Shown one piece after another: positions 52,342 through 62,062 of a stretch of DNA of 64,000 bases. Position numbers and translations under genes: made by a program. This DNA is from Terriglobia bacterium (GTDB taxonomy: Bacteria; Acidobacteriota; Terriglobia; UBA7540), in the NCBI GenBank assembly GCA_030040995.1, contig JASHOS010000246.1:1-64000 (forward strand). The letters are read 5' to 3'. The notes beneath the pieces are model-generated. The model searched no databases and had not been told where the DNA came from. It worked only from the letters and a program-made list of their open reading frames with translations. Positions within the stretch are counted from its first letter, which is position 1; each line of letters begins with the position of its first letter.

Positions 52342-54351
52342 TCACAGACTGCCGGTGGCGGGTTCCACACCCGCTTCGCGCTCCTTTAAGGCTTTGATCC
52401 GGTCGCGCAACTGAGCGGCCTGCTCAAATTCAAACTGCTTAGCCGCCTCACGCATTTGCCGTTCGAGACGGGTAATCAGGCTGGCAAGCTGGTCCCGATT
52501 GGCCGGTCCCTGCTCGTCATCTGCGGGCAGCGGAATGTAATCGGCTGCTGTAATTCTGGCGAGCGCCATGTCTACGGGCTTCACGATACTCTCCGGCCGT
52601 ATTCCATTTTCTATATTGAACTGGAGTTGTTTGGCGCGTCTCCGGTTGGTCTCGGCAATGGCGTAACCCATCGACTGGGTGACCACATCCGCATAAAGAA
52701 TAGCTTTCCCATGAACGTTGCGAGCAGCGCGGCCCATGGTTTGGATCAGCGCTCCACCGGACCGTAAAAACCCTTCCTTATCGGCATCGAGAACCGCAAC
52801 GAGAGATACCTCCGGCAGGTCCAGGCCCTCCCGCAGCAGATTGATTCCTACCAACACGTCAAATTCTCCCCGGCGCAAATCCCTCAGGATATTTACGCGC
52901 TCCAACGTGTCGATTTCAGAATGAAGGTAGCGGCAGCGAATCCCAACCTCCCCATAATACTCGGACAGATCCTCCGCCATTCGCTTGGTCAACGTGGTTA
53001 CCAACACTCGCTCACCTGCCTGAGAACGCTCGCGGATTTCTCCCAGGAGATCATCAATCTGAGTCCGTGTGGGCCGGACCTCGATTTCCGGGTCAACCAG
53101 ACCCGTCGGGCGGATAACTTGCTCAACGACCACGCCGGAGGACTTGGTGAGCTCGTACGGACCGGGCGTAGCCGACACAAAAATGACCTCCCCAATCCGG
53201 CGCTCGAATTCCTCGAAGGTGAGCGGCCGGTTATCGAGCGCTGAGGGCAGCCGGAAGCCGTAATCGACTAGAGTCTGCTTGCGCGACCGGTCTCCGTGGT
53301 ACATTCCGTGGAGCTGGGGAACGGTCTGATGGCTCTCATCAATGAAGATCAGTGCGTCCTCGGGAATATAATCGAGCAGAGTCGGGGGCGGCTCGCCCGG
53401 CAGCCGTCCCGAGAGATGGCGCGAATAGTTCTCGATCCCATGGCAGTACCCCATTTCCTTCATCATTTCGATATCAAACATCGTGCGCTGATGAAGCCGC
53501 TGGCCTTCCACGAGCTTGCCCGCTTTCTGAAGCTCATCTTGCCTCCACTCGAGCTCGTTGAGAATACGCTCGATGGCTATCCCGCGTTGCGCGGCAGGCA
53601 TGACGTAATGCGTGCGCGGGTAAATCGGCAGACGTGAGTGGGTCTGGTTTACCTGGCCGAACAGCGGATCGATCTCCGAAAGCGCTTCAATCGAGTCGCC
53701 CCACATCTCAATCCGGTAAGCACGGTCTTCATACGTCGGGTAAACCTCGATCACATCGCCCCGCACGCGAAAGGTGCCGCGCCGGAAATCGGCGTCCGTG
53801 CGCTCATACTGTATCTCCACGAGCCGGCGCAGAATGTCTTGCCGCGAAACCTTCTGCCCTTTTTCAAGCAGTACGAGCATGCCGTAGTAGGCCTCGGGTG
53901 AGCCCAAACCGTAAATGCAACTGACGCTTGCTACAATCAGGCAATCCCTGCGCTCGAAAAGGGAGCGCGTTGCGGACATGCGCAACTTGTCCAGCTCGTC
54001 ATTGATCGTTGCCTCTTTTTCGATATAAACGCCGATCGACGGTACGTAGGCCTCGGGCTGGTAATAGTCGTAATAACTGACGAAATATTCGACGGCGTTT
54101 TGTGGGAAAAAGGATCGAAATTCGTGGTAGAGCTGGGCGGCTAGGGTTTTATTGTGCGCCAGGACGAGAGCGGGCCGATTAGCGGCTTCGATCACCTTGG
54201 CCATCGTGAAGGTCTTCCCCGAGCCCGTCACGCCCAGTAAGACCTGATATTTCTCACCGTCTTCCACGCCGCGGGTCAGGCTGCTGATTGCAGTTATCTG
54301 GTCGCCGCGGGGCTCATAGCCCGATGACAGCTTAAAATCCATTTTTGCCAC
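52342..54351 (-). CDS. uvrB: UvrABC excinuclease subunit B
   Basis: The 669-residue product starts at GTG 54351; the canonical [15 protein letters not shown] start would be the ATG at 54342. Walker A GVTGSGKT is at about 40-47. The damage-probing beta-hairpin region has [17 protein letters not shown], followed by helicase motifs [20 protein letters not shown] and [11 protein letters not shown]-terminal UVR motif ([20 protein letters not shown]) binds UvrC. It verifies DNA damage in nucleotide excision repair. Confidence 0.97.
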   Translation of the reverse strand: MAKMDFKLSSGYEPRGDQITAISSLTRGVEDGEKYQVLLGVTGSGKTFTMAKVIEAANRPALVLAHNKTLAAQLYHEFRSFFPQNAVEYFVSYYDYYQPEAYVPSIGVYIEKEATINDELDKLRMSATRSLFERRDCLIVASVSCIYGLGSPEAYYGMLVLLEKGQKVSRQDILRRLVEIQYERTDADFRRGTFRVRGDVIEVYPTYEDRAYRIEMWGDSIEALSEIDPLFGQVNQTHSRLPIYPRTHYVMPAAQRGIAIERILNELEWRQDELQKAGKLVEGQRLHQRTMFDIEMMKEMGYCHGIENYSRHLSGRLPGEPPPTLLDYIPEDALIFIDESHQTVPQLHGMYHGDRSRKQTLVDYGFRLPSALDNRPLTFEEFERRIGEVIFVSATPGPYELTKSSGVVVEQVIRPTGLVDPEIEVRPTRTQIDDLLGEIRERSQAGERVLVTTLTKRMAEDLSEYYGEVGIRCRYLHSEIDTLERVNILRDLRRGEFDVLVGINLLREGLDLPEVSLVAVLDADKEGFLRSGGALIQTMGRAARNVHGKAILYADVVTQSMGYAIAETNRRRAKQLQFNIENGIRPESIVKPVDMALARITAADYIPLPADDEQGPANRDQLASLITRLERQMREAAKQFEFEQAAQLRDRIKALKEREAGVEPATGSL

Positions 54352-54457
54352 TTTCTTTCCGCACTCGCCAGCACCGGACGGGACCCACGCGCCCGCAGAG
54401 CCGATGGGGTTACACCAGCTGTCACGCCGCCGGACGCGCGAGGGCTAATGCGCTCAC

Positions 54458-54597
54458 TTACTTCAGGCCCAGCGCTCCAAGCAGAACGGTGAGGGGACTA
54501 TAAATATGCCTCCCCCCACGCCCAATAGCGCCCCGAAAAAACCGGCGACGATAGCAGCAGCTAATAGGGAAAGGACAAATGCGTAGGAATAGAACAT
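54458..54597 (-). pseudogene. TauE/SafE-family permease N-terminal relic
   Basis: From ATG 54597 the minus frame reads MFYSYAFVLSLLAAAIVAGF then FGALLGVGGGIFIVP, the first helix and GVGGG motif of TauE/SafE permeases. It then shifts: LTVLLGALGLK continues the family sequence in the neighbouring frame up to a TAA at 54458-54460. An intact member has ~250 residues; nothing recognisable follows. It is a truncated, frameshifted remnant. Confidence 0.6.
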
Positions 54598-54600
54598 GGG

Positions 54601-55125
54601 ATGGAAGAAAGTTGCCGGGATCGTCTTTACCCCGGCGGCCCTCTCTTCGACGCGCGGTCCGCTGAGGAGAATAATACCCTATTTTGTCATGGAGCGCCGG
54701 ATCGGGTCAAAGCTTACAAGCGCATCACCCGGGTGCTTCATCACCAGCAGCGAGCGCCGCGCAAGAGGATCCCGGACCTGGGGTTCTAGCAGGGGAAACG
54801 CGAGCACTCATCGGCAAGGGTTATTAAGGGCGGCTCAGCATGCTTCGTTGCTGGCTGCGGCAAGAGTTTGCGGTTACAGACACAACGCTCTGATCAGGGT
54901 AAACTGAAAGCGTGTGCCCAGATTTCGGGCATTTCCGCTTTCTGAGCCGTCAATGCTCTGTGGCGACGAATAGATATCGTCACGAATCTAAGATTCTCTA
55001 GCCGCCTTCTTGGTGGCATAAAGGCGTGGCTACACTCTTTTCTGAAATGTGCGCGGAGAGACACAAGAGGGTGCGCATGACCGGCGCCGCGCCAAAGTGG
55101 CGGCCAACCCGCCTGCATACGGAGT
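54601..55125. other. Intergenic remnant region
   Basis: A short minus-strand frame near 54671-54810 reads LARRSLLVMKHPGDALVSFD then PIRRSMTK, with protein-like character, but I cannot identify it. The rest of the interval shows no gene. Confidence 0.3.
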
Positions 55126-55182
55126 TGTAGTGGCGGGTTTATCCCGCCACCCTCAGATGGCGGCACCAAGCCGTCTCTACAG
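55126..55182. repeat. GGCGGGTTTATCCCGCC intergenic repeat, copy 2
   Basis: See 45206-45270: same GGCGGGTTTATCCCGCC hairpin and TCTCTACAG end. It lies upstream of the aminotransferase gene. A small AAGGGCGAAGCCCTT hairpin follows at ~55189. Confidence 0.7.
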
Positions 55183-55218
55183 TGATGTCAAGGGCGAAGC
55201 CCTTGGCTGATTACGCTC

Positions 55219-56409
55219 ATGAAAAATGCTTCTGAATCTTTGGAAACACAAGCTTGTCCTGTACCCGATTCCTGCCCCTGGCCCGCTCCGCGCTTTCCGT
55301 TTGTGGACTTGAAAGCACAATTCCAGCCGATCCGGGAGGCAGTCATGGCTGCCATAACCAGAGTTCTTGAAAGCCAGCAATTTATTCTTGGGGACGAGAT
55401 CGAGAGTTTCGAGAAGGAAGTCGGCGCCCTTCTCGGAGTCCGGGAAGCGGTAAGCTGCGCTTCCGGCACGGCGGCCTTGGAGATATCTCTTCGAGCGCTT
55501 GGGATTGGCTCAGGCGACGAAGTTATGACTACGCCGTACACGTTTGTAGCGACGGCGGGCGCCATTGCCTGGACGGGAGCTCGGCCAGTTTTCGTGGATA
55601 TTGAGCCGGAAACCTTCAATATGGACCCCCGCCTTCTGGACTCAGCCCTTACTCCCAAGACTCGCGCGATTGTTCCCGTGCATTTGTTCGGGTGCTGCGC
55701 CAGCATGAAAAGTATACTTCAGTTCGCGCGTGAAAAGCGGCTCTGGGTCATCGAGGATACAGCCCAGGCAATTGGTGCCCGCTATGACCAAGCAGCGGCA
55801 GGAACCCTTGGTGATGTCGCGTGTTTCAGTTTTTTCCCTTCCAAGAACCTCGGGGCCGCCGGTGACGGTGGCATGGTTGTCTCAAACGATCCAGGACTGG
55901 CGGGCCGCCTCCGGCTGATCAGGAATCACGGCAGCCGGCGGAAATACGACCATGAAATTCTTGGAACCAACAGCCGGCTGGATGCGCTTCAAGCGGCGAT
56001 CCTCCGTGTGAAACTGGGGAGCCTCAGTGTGTGGACGGCGAAAAGGCAGGAAAGGGCCGCTCGTTATCACGAACTGTTCGCGGATCGTGGCCTCGAGCGC
56101 CACGTGAGCCTCCCGCACGCGCCGCCCGGACGCACTCACGTTTTCAATCAATACGTCATTCGCTGCCATCAGCGAGACAATCTGCGGGCGTTTCTCAATG
56201 CCCGCGGCATACCAACAGAAATTTACTATCCTGTCGCCCTTCACCTTCAGCCTGCATTTTCGTACCTCGGTTACACCCAGGGGAACTTTCCCTGCGCGGA
56301 GGCCGCCAGTGCCGAAACACTCGCGCTGCCGGTTTATCCGGAGCTTGATGACGAGCGTCAAAACGCAGTGGTAGGGGAAATAGCGGAGTTCTACAGGCTT
56401 CAACGCTGA
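55219..56409 (+). CDS. DegT/DnrJ/EryC1/StrS sugar aminotransferase
   Basis: The product is 396 residues. PLP-enzyme blocks are FVDLKAQFQPIREAVMAAIT, CASGTAALEISLRALGIGSG, VIEDTAQAIGARYD and FSFFPSKNLGAAGDGGM, where Lys209 should bind PLP. The family transfers an amino group to a nucleotide-linked keto sugar. The flippase gene follows by 31 bases, so it likely makes an amino sugar for the exported glycan. Confidence 0.93.
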   Translation: MKNASESLETQACPVPDSCPWPAPRFPFVDLKAQFQPIREAVMAAITRVLESQQFILGDEIESFEKEVGALLGVREAVSCASGTAALEISLRALGIGSGDEVMTTPYTFVATAGAIAWTGARPVFVDIEPETFNMDPRLLDSALTPKTRAIVPVHLFGCCASMKSILQFAREKRLWVIEDTAQAIGARYDQAAAGTLGDVACFSFFPSKNLGAAGDGGMVVSNDPGLAGRLRLIRNHGSRRKYDHEILGTNSRLDALQAAILRVKLGSLSVWTAKRQERAARYHELFADRGLERHVSLPHAPPGRTHVFNQYVIRCHQRDNLRAFLNARGIPTEIYYPVALHLQPAFSYLGYTQGNFPCAEAASAETLALPVYPELDDERQNAVVGEIAEFYRLQR

Positions 56410-56440
56410 TGGCATCGTAACAACCGGACGAGCTGAATAT

Positions 56441-57967
56441 ATGAGAGTCAGGCTGCACCTTCTGAGAGGTCTCAGCACGCATTGGCTTCGCCTGGGCACC
56501 GATATTGTTATTGGCATCTTTGTGTCGCCGTTTATCCTTCACCGCCTCGGCGACGAAGCGTTTGGCATCTATGTGTTGGTTTTTTCGGTAACCGGGTATT
56601 TCGGTCTTCTCGACATGGGGATTGGGACTTCTCTGGTGCGGTACGTGGCAAGGTTCGTCGCGCGCGGCGAGTATGAAGACCTGAACCGGTTTTTGAACAC
56701 CGCTTTTTTCAGCTACTGCATTGCCGGCTCAATCGCCCTTGCCGGCTCCCTCATCGTGGCCGTTAACGTCGATTCAATCTTTCACGTGGCGCCCCCGATG
56801 CACCGCACGGCGCAGATTGTCTTCGTCATCGTTGGAATGGCTCTGGGCACGGGATTTCCTTTAGGAATTTTCGGCGGCACTCTGCAGGGGCTACAGAGAT
56901 TTCCCACTTTGGATATTTCCGGCATTTGTTCCGCAGTAACCCGCGCCCTGCTGGTAATCATTGTACTGACTCACGGCTTAGGGCTTATCGCTGTTTGCCT
57001 GGTCACTGTGGGCGTCCGTGCGATTTTCCCCTGTTTCTTTGCCGTTCTCGTCTTCCGGGCTATTCCGCTCAAGTTGCGATGGAGGTATGTAAGCTGGAAC
57101 AGCTTTAAGACGATGGCCAACTTCAGTCTTCCCTCCTTCGTGATCGGAATCGGAACGAGTTTGTTTATATATTCCGACGAGGCGATCATAGGCATATTTC
57201 TCTCCGCCGTGGCCGTCACCTATTTTTCAATAGCCGCCAAACTGGCCCGCTACAGCACAAGTTTAACGGATGCCATCGGCGACCTGTTTTATCCGCTGTC
57301 GAGCCATTTTGATGCGATCGGCGACATGGAGGGTTTGCGGAAAATCCTCCTCAAGGGAAGCCAGAGCTGCGGGCTGATTGCGCTTCCCTTCCTTGTGCTG
57401 TTTGCAGTGTTGGGCAAGCCGATTATTGACGTGTGGGTGGGGGCACGCTATGACTCAAGCTACATGATCTTGCTCATTCTGATGGTGCCACTCGCGGTGA
57501 GCAAAGCTCAGGATCCTACCCGGCGGATCCCTTACGGGATGAACCGCCATAGGCCCCTCGCTATTGTTCGCATGGCCGAAGGGATTGCCAATGTCGTTCT
57601 CGCCGTCGTGTTGGTGCGCCGGTACGGTCTCATCGGCGTGGCGCTGGGAACGGCAATTCCCATGGCCTGCACGGCGCTGTTCTTCTATCCTCCCTATCTC
57701 TGCAGGCTCCTCAAGGTCTCAGTTCTCCGCTATTGGTACGAGACCTACGCGCTCGCCCTGCTTTTCTGTATTCCTCTGGCCATCGTTCTTGAGTTGGTCA
57801 GGCGTGCCTTCCCGGTTCCGGGTTATGCCAGCCTGGCGATCCAGGCGGGAATTGGCGGCGCGACCTACGGAAGTCTTCTTCTATGGTTTTTCCTCACCCA
57901 CGATCCGCTGGGGCTGAAGGTCCGCCGCCATTTCGCCAGCTTTGTGCGCCAGGCCCTCACGCGATGA
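56441..57967 (+). CDS. Polysaccharide flippase (Wzx/MOP-superfamily type)
   Basis: The 508-residue product has 12-14 hydrophobic segments. Typical Wzx features are HWLRLGTDIVIGIFVSPFIL in the first helix, FGIYVLVFSVTGYFGLLDMG and IGTSLVRYVARF. It would move lipid-linked glycan units across the inner membrane. It pairs with the upstream aminotransferase and the glycan genes at 47-52 kb. Confidence 0.9.
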   Translation: MRVRLHLLRGLSTHWLRLGTDIVIGIFVSPFILHRLGDEAFGIYVLVFSVTGYFGLLDMGIGTSLVRYVARFVARGEYEDLNRFLNTAFFSYCIAGSIALAGSLIVAVNVDSIFHVAPPMHRTAQIVFVIVGMALGTGFPLGIFGGTLQGLQRFPTLDISGICSAVTRALLVIIVLTHGLGLIAVCLVTVGVRAIFPCFFAVLVFRAIPLKLRWRYVSWNSFKTMANFSLPSFVIGIGTSLFIYSDEAIIGIFLSAVAVTYFSIAAKLARYSTSLTDAIGDLFYPLSSHFDAIGDMEGLRKILLKGSQSCGLIALPFLVLFAVLGKPIIDVWVGARYDSSYMILLILMVPLAVSKAQDPTRRIPYGMNRHRPLAIVRMAEGIANVVLAVVLVRRYGLIGVALGTAIPMACTALFFYPPYLCRLLKVSVLRYWYETYALALLFCIPLAIVLELVRRAFPVPGYASLAIQAGIGGATYGSLLLWFFLTHDPLGLKVRRHFASFVRQALTR

Positions 57968-58007
57968 GTTGGCCGCGCGCAGCGCCAACTGCTTCCAGTC
58001 GGCTTGA

Positions 58008-58511
58008 TCAGCGGGAAGTCGATCCTGCCTCCACCCATTTCTTGGCTTCGGCCGATTTAGCCCACTCGCCCGCCACCTGCCGCGTAGTGACGTTCAGGCG
58101 GTTCCAGACGTTAATCAACGCAATCCTGATAATCAGAGCTGCGAGCTGCTGCTCATCGTAGTGCCGGGCAGCCTCGCTCCAGATCTCGTCGGGTACCGGA
58201 TCCGCCCGGTCGCTGAGGCGCGTGACGGCCTCGGCGAGAGCGAGCGCGGCGCGTTCAGCTTCCGTGAAGTAGGGTGCATCCCGCCAGGCCGCCACGGCGA
58301 AGAGGCGCTCGTCGGTCTCACCCGCCTTCTTGAGGAAGCGCGCGTGCATGTCCACGCAGACGCTGCAGCCGTTGATCTGGCTGGCGCGCAACTCGATTAA
58401 GCCTAAAGTCTTCGGCGGCACGCCGGCCTTCTCCGCAGTCTTCCCGAGGGCTTGCAGGGCCTGCATGGCTTCAGGGATGATCATCGCCGGATTGTTCATT
58501 CGTGCTTGCAT
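58008..58511 (-). CDS. Carboxymuconolactone decarboxylase/AhpD-family protein
   Basis: The product is about 167 residues from an ATG preceded by a strong AAGGAGG; the frame opens upstream at 58559. The AhpD-like motif is INGCSVCVDMHARFLKKAGE with CxxC (CSVC) and a following histidine, the peroxidase active-site arrangement. LFAVAAWRDAPYFTEAERAA is a family-typical stretch. It may reduce peroxides via a thiol cycle. Confidence 0.92.
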   Translation of the reverse strand: MQARMNNPAMIIPEAMQALQALGKTAEKAGVPPKTLGLIELRASQINGCSVCVDMHARFLKKAGETDERLFAVAAWRDAPYFTEAERAALALAEAVTRLSDRADPVPDEIWSEAARHYDEQQLAALIIRIALINVWNRLNVTTRQVAGEWAKSAEAKKWVEAGSTSR

Positions 58512-58640
58512 GATTCTCGTACCTCCTTGGCACAACGGTTGAGTTTTGTTCGTTATCACTATTATGACGGAACTGAGATTATGAAGGAACTGAGCGGGGA
58601 AATGTGATCGTGAATGAACGCAACTGGCTGAAACTCCGCG

Positions 58641-61196
58641 CTACTCAACTCTCAGCGCTTTTACAGGGGAGATCGACGCGGCCCGCACCGCGGGGATGAT
58701 CGCGGCGCAGAACGCGCAGAGGGCAAGCGCACTTGCCGCCACCAAGAGCGCCAGCGGATCCCAGCTCGAGACGCCGTAGAGCTGCGCCGAAATCAGGCGT
58801 CCTGCACCGGCCGCGAGCGGAAGACCAATCAGCAATCCAAGCGCAACCCGGTTAAACGCGCCGCGAAGCACAAGGCGGACCACCTTCAGTCCATCCGCGC
58901 CGAGCGCCATTCTTATGCCGATTTCGTTCGTACGCTGCGCGACCGTGTACGCGGTTACGCCGTACAATCCGATCGCGGCAAGGATGAGCGCCACAATTCC
59001 AAACAGCCCGGCGAGACTTGCCACGGCGCGCTGCTGGTCAAACGAAAGGTCCACCTGCTGCTGCATCGTTCGCACACTCACGAGCGTAAGGTTCGGATCG
59101 AGCTCCGCCAGCGACCTCCTCAGCAGCGGCTCCAGCACGCCGGGCGGGGTGTTGGTCACGAGCATGATGCCGCTAATAAAGTGCGAGCGCAGCGCGAGCT
59201 GCTGCATGGCTTCCTGCTTGTAGCGCACCCATTGCGCAAGCGGCACATAAAACATCGGACGGGCCGGGCGGCTCAGAGCAAAACCCGCAAACTTCGCATC
59301 CCGCACAACGCCGATGATGCGGAACGTGCCGGCGTTTTCCGGCAGATCGAGGCCGAAATGCTGATTGAGCGGATCCTCGGCGCTTTTGAAGAAGCGCTTG
59401 ACGAACGCCTGGTTCACGATCGCGACGGGCGCGGTGTTCTCGTTATCGGCCTTGGTAAATTCGCGTCCGCGCAGGATCGTCATGCCGAAATTGCGAAGAT
59501 AGCCGGCGCTCACACGATCCCATGAAGCTCCGGACTGCTCGCTCAGTTTGCCCGGCGGATGGCCTGCCACCATAATGAGCTCACCCCAGTTATCGGTCAG
59601 GGGGTTGTAGAGCGCGAGCCCGTTTTGCTCAACTCCCGGCAGGCTATCGAGGCGGTCCTCGAGTTTGCGGTAGAGCGGGGCGAGCTTGGCTTCCGTGTAA
59701 CCCTGTAGCGGGAACTGCACCTCCACCTCGACGCGGCCCGGCACCTGAAATCCGAAGTCCTGGTGCTCCAGGTTATCGAGACTGCGCGCCAGCATCATAG
59801 CGCCCGCGACGAGCACCACCGCGAGCGTCGCCTGCACTACAAGCAGCGCCCGGCGGGTGAAGGAAGAACGGTCGCCCGTGCTTCGCCCGGCGCCGCGCAG
59901 CGCGTCTGCCGGATTCGTTCTTGTGGTGAACCAAGCGGGAGCGGCGCCAAAGATGATTCCTGTCAATACGGCGAGTCCACAGGCGAATCCCAAGACCATC
60001 GGCGACGGCACAGGGCTGATGGGCAGAAAGTGCGCGCTGTGGAAGGCGAGCGCCAGCAGCAGGCGCGCGGCCGCGACTGCGACCACCAGCCCGGCGATCC
60101 CGCCCCCTACCGCAAGCAGCACGCTTTCCGTCAGGGCTTGCGTGATAATTTGACGCCGCGGTGCGCCTAGCGCCAGGCGCACCGCCGTTTGACCGCGGCG
60201 TGCAACGGCGCGAGCGAGCAACAGGTTCGCCACATTCGCGCACGCGATCAGCAGGACCAATCCGCAAACCGCAAATAGAATCGCGAGGCTGCGCCCGAAC
60301 TCTTCCTTCATTTCGGCGACGCCGGCCCCGGCGGGGACCACGTTGATCACCTGTCGCGGAAGCATGCGGATCACGTCCGGCATCCAGTTGGCCGGATACT
60401 TGGAGTCATACCGCAGCCATTGGCGCAAAACTCCCGTCAGGCGCGCGGACATTCCATTGGTCGACGCTCCCGGTTTCAGGCGGCCGATCACGCGCAGCCA
60501 CGCCGACATCGTCTGGTGCAGGAGAGCTGTACTGCCATCGACCGCGGGTTCCTGCTGCAGCGGCACCCATAGATCGGGAGGATCGCTGCGCAAAGTTTCG
60601 CCGAAAAATCCCGGCGGCGCGACCCCGATCACGGTGAACGGATGCCCGGCCACAATGAAAGTCGAACCGAGAACCTTCGGATCGCTGCTGTATCGCGTCG
60701 TCCACGCGCGATAGCTGAGCACCGCCACAGGCGGCGCTCCCGGCCGGTCGTCGTCAGGAGTGAACAGCCGTCCGCCGAAGGCGCCGACACCCAGGGTTGA
60801 GAAGTAATTCCCGGTCACGTACTCGGTGGAGAGAGGTCTCGGCGCGAGCTCGCCTTCGCGGCGCACACTTTGGACCCAATTGCCGGCCTGGAAGGCGGTC
60901 ACCTGCTCGAATTCCGGCGCCGCCGCCTTCAGGCGCTCGTAAAGGGCAAACGAATAGAATCCCCAACGGTCCTGAGGTCCGCCTTCGACGCAGCAATCGT
61001 CGCCCTCGCCAATACGGTAGAGTTGGCTGGGGTCCTTCACCGGTAAGGACCGCAGCATCACGGCGTGAATCAAGGTGAATATGGCCGTCGTGCCGCCAAT
61101 GCCGAGCGCGAGCGTCAGCATGGCCGCTGCGGTGAAGACCGGCGACCGGCGGAACTGGCGGACGGTATACCGCATATTGCTCAACACGGATCGCAT
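58641..61196 (-). CDS. ABC transporter permease, MacB-like (ADOP type)
   Basis: The product is 851 residues from an ATG with GGAGGAG upstream. MRSVLSNMRYTVRQFRRSPV starts a typical ADOP permease. One membrane helix near residue 25 precedes a large periplasmic MacB-type domain; three helices around 320-440 follow, then a second MacB domain (~500-700) and three C-terminal helices. RNEIGIRMALGADGLKVVRL and SISPVKALRVE are signature stretches. No ATPase is adjacent. The frame opens upstream to 61391 through repeat DNA. Confidence 0.93.
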   Translation of the reverse strand: MRSVLSNMRYTVRQFRRSPVFTAAAMLTLALGIGGTTAIFTLIHAVMLRSLPVKDPSQLYRIGEGDDCCVEGGPQDRWGFYSFALYERLKAAAPEFEQVTAFQAGNWVQSVRREGELAPRPLSTEYVTGNYFSTLGVGAFGGRLFTPDDDRPGAPPVAVLSYRAWTTRYSSDPKVLGSTFIVAGHPFTVIGVAPPGFFGETLRSDPPDLWVPLQQEPAVDGSTALLHQTMSAWLRVIGRLKPGASTNGMSARLTGVLRQWLRYDSKYPANWMPDVIRMLPRQVINVVPAGAGVAEMKEEFGRSLAILFAVCGLVLLIACANVANLLLARAVARRGQTAVRLALGAPRRQIITQALTESVLLAVGGGIAGLVVAVAAARLLLALAFHSAHFLPISPVPSPMVLGFACGLAVLTGIIFGAAPAWFTTRTNPADALRGAGRSTGDRSSFTRRALLVVQATLAVVLVAGAMMLARSLDNLEHQDFGFQVPGRVEVEVQFPLQGYTEAKLAPLYRKLEDRLDSLPGVEQNGLALYNPLTDNWGELIMVAGHPPGKLSEQSGASWDRVSAGYLRNFGMTILRGREFTKADNENTAPVAIVNQAFVKRFFKSAEDPLNQHFGLDLPENAGTFRIIGVVRDAKFAGFALSRPARPMFYVPLAQWVRYKQEAMQQLALRSHFISGIMLVTNTPPGVLEPLLRRSLAELDPNLTLVSVRTMQQQVDLSFDQQRAVASLAGLFGIVALILAAIGLYGVTAYTVAQRTNEIGIRMALGADGLKVVRLVLRGAFNRVALGLLIGLPLAAGAGRLISAQLYGVSSWDPLALLVAASALALCAFCAAIIPAVRAASISPVKALRVE

Positions 61197-61321
61197 CGTG
61201 CTCCTCCCAAGTTCAATTACGCTGACCGTCCCCGGCATGTTCCGGAAAGTTATTCGCCGGCTGCACTCGAGACGCCGTAATGCCATTAGTGATTGACGTG
61301 TGAGGAGGGACTCGGTTAGCA

Positions 61322-61445
61322 ACCTGGGAGGAGATGAGCAGCGTAGGGGTAAGGCTTGCCCTACCCGCATCGATTTTGGGCGGCAAATCAAGGGGACGGC
61401 AAGCCGTCCCCCTACATCACCTTCGGTTATCGACGGATTGGGGTT
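61322..61445. repeat. ~150-bp intergenic repeat, copy upstream of the ADOP gene
   Basis: Order: GAGCAGCGTAGGGGTAAGGC, TTGCCCTACCC, GGGGACGGCAAGCCGTCCCC, CTACATCACCTTCGGTTATC and GACGGATTGGGG. It matches 41675-41835 and 63040-63200. Confidence 0.8.
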
Positions 61446-61483
61446 GGGCTCACGGTCACGTCAAAGTCCAGATAGGGGCGGTT

Positions 61484-61518
61484 GTAGCGCAGCGTTTGCC
61501 TTGTAACGCTGCGGCTTT
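61484..61518. repeat. AAAAGCCGCAG/CTGCGCTAC hairpin family, copy 5
   Basis: Starts GTAGCGCAG, ends CTGCGGCTTT, inner arms CGTT and AACG. It is the reverse-oriented equivalent of copy 1 with a different loop. Confidence 0.65.
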
Positions 61519-61680
61519 CCCGTGTAAACGACAAGCCGCAAGGCTGAAAGGCGAGCCCTGCTCACTCGATCCTTGCGGGCCTTGATTAACTTCCGGCCGC
61601 GGACACCTTTCTCAACACCTGTTCTGGCCCGACGAACAATTTGTGCAGCAAGTCGCTGCACAAATTTCTTGGTTCTATAA

Positions 61681-61790
61681 CTGCGCGTTGTCATGGGTCA
61701 CCGGAGCGCGGCGTTGAAGCGGTATCAGCATCTTTCGGAGTCGTTCAGAAAGCAGATGGTAGACCCGATTTCGAACGTGCGAGGCGTACC
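61681..61790 (+). pseudogene. Phage-type integrase C-terminal relic next to a tRNA fragment
   Basis: The frame reads MGHRSAALKRYQHLSESFRK then QMVDPI, matching the end of tyrosine recombinases: the GH box and the RYQHLS with the nucleophile tyrosine. Everything upstream in frame is stopped within 20 bases, so only the tail survives. It lies 100 bases from a tRNA-Val 3' half, as expected near an attachment site. A 79-residue frame continues into antisense tRNA sequence and is not a real protein. Confidence 0.65.
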
Positions 61791-61794
61791 TTTT

Positions 61795-61818
61795 ACTGAC
61801 ACACGCACTAACACACGG
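61795..61818. repeat. 12-bp iteron-like pair, left copy
   Basis: ACTGACACACGC followed directly by ACTAACACACGG. It is 242 bases before the right pair at 62037. Confidence 0.55.
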
Positions 61819-61883
61819 CATTTTGAACATCACGGAAGCGCCCCGAAAACCGGCTGTAAGCCCAAGAAGGCGAAGAGGTTAAG

Positions 61884-61928
61884 TGGTAGGCCCGAACGGA
61901 CTCGAACCGTTGACCTCTACCGTGTCAA
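61884..61928 (-). pseudogene. tRNA-Val(GAC) 3' half (attachment-site scar)
   Basis: Reading the minus strand: loop TTGACAC (anticodon GAC), 3' stem GGTAG, variable AGGTC, T arm AACGG-TTCGAGT-CCGTT, acceptor CGGGCCT, A, CCA. There is no 5' half: the expected CTACC stem is absent. At the break lies a perfect palindrome GTGTCAAGTGACAC (61922-61935). A displaced 3' half is the usual mark of integrase insertion into a tRNA gene. It is not a working tRNA. Confidence 0.75.
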
Positions 61929-62036
61929 GTGACACCTTACATTCTGCGTTTTCAGCGACTTCCCTATGTTTCTAACGACTTGCCTGTGCCACTACGTGCC
62001 CGGTGATGACTCGGAATGCCCGGTTTTTCACCCTTT

Positions 62037-62060
62037 ACTGACACACGTACTGACACACGG
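62037..62060. repeat. 12-bp iteron-like pair, right copy, next to repA
   Basis: ACTGACACACGT then ACTGACACACGG, ending two bases before the repA TTG start. Directly repeated short units in front of rep genes are typical RepA-binding iterons; two units are few. Confidence 0.55.
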
Positions 62061-62062
62061 CT

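Noticed and set aside
54596-54907. Plus-strand frames of 103 and 62 residues
   Set aside because: No recognisable character; the region fits gene remnants on the minus strand better.
61884-61928. Functional tRNA-Val
   Set aside because: No 5' half: D arm, 5' acceptor strand and the 5' anticodon stem are missing.
61693-61932. 79-residue plus-strand frame ending in RPERTRTVDLYRVK
   Set aside because: The tail is antisense to the tRNA-Val remnant; only the first ~28 residues are integrase-like. Not a protein.
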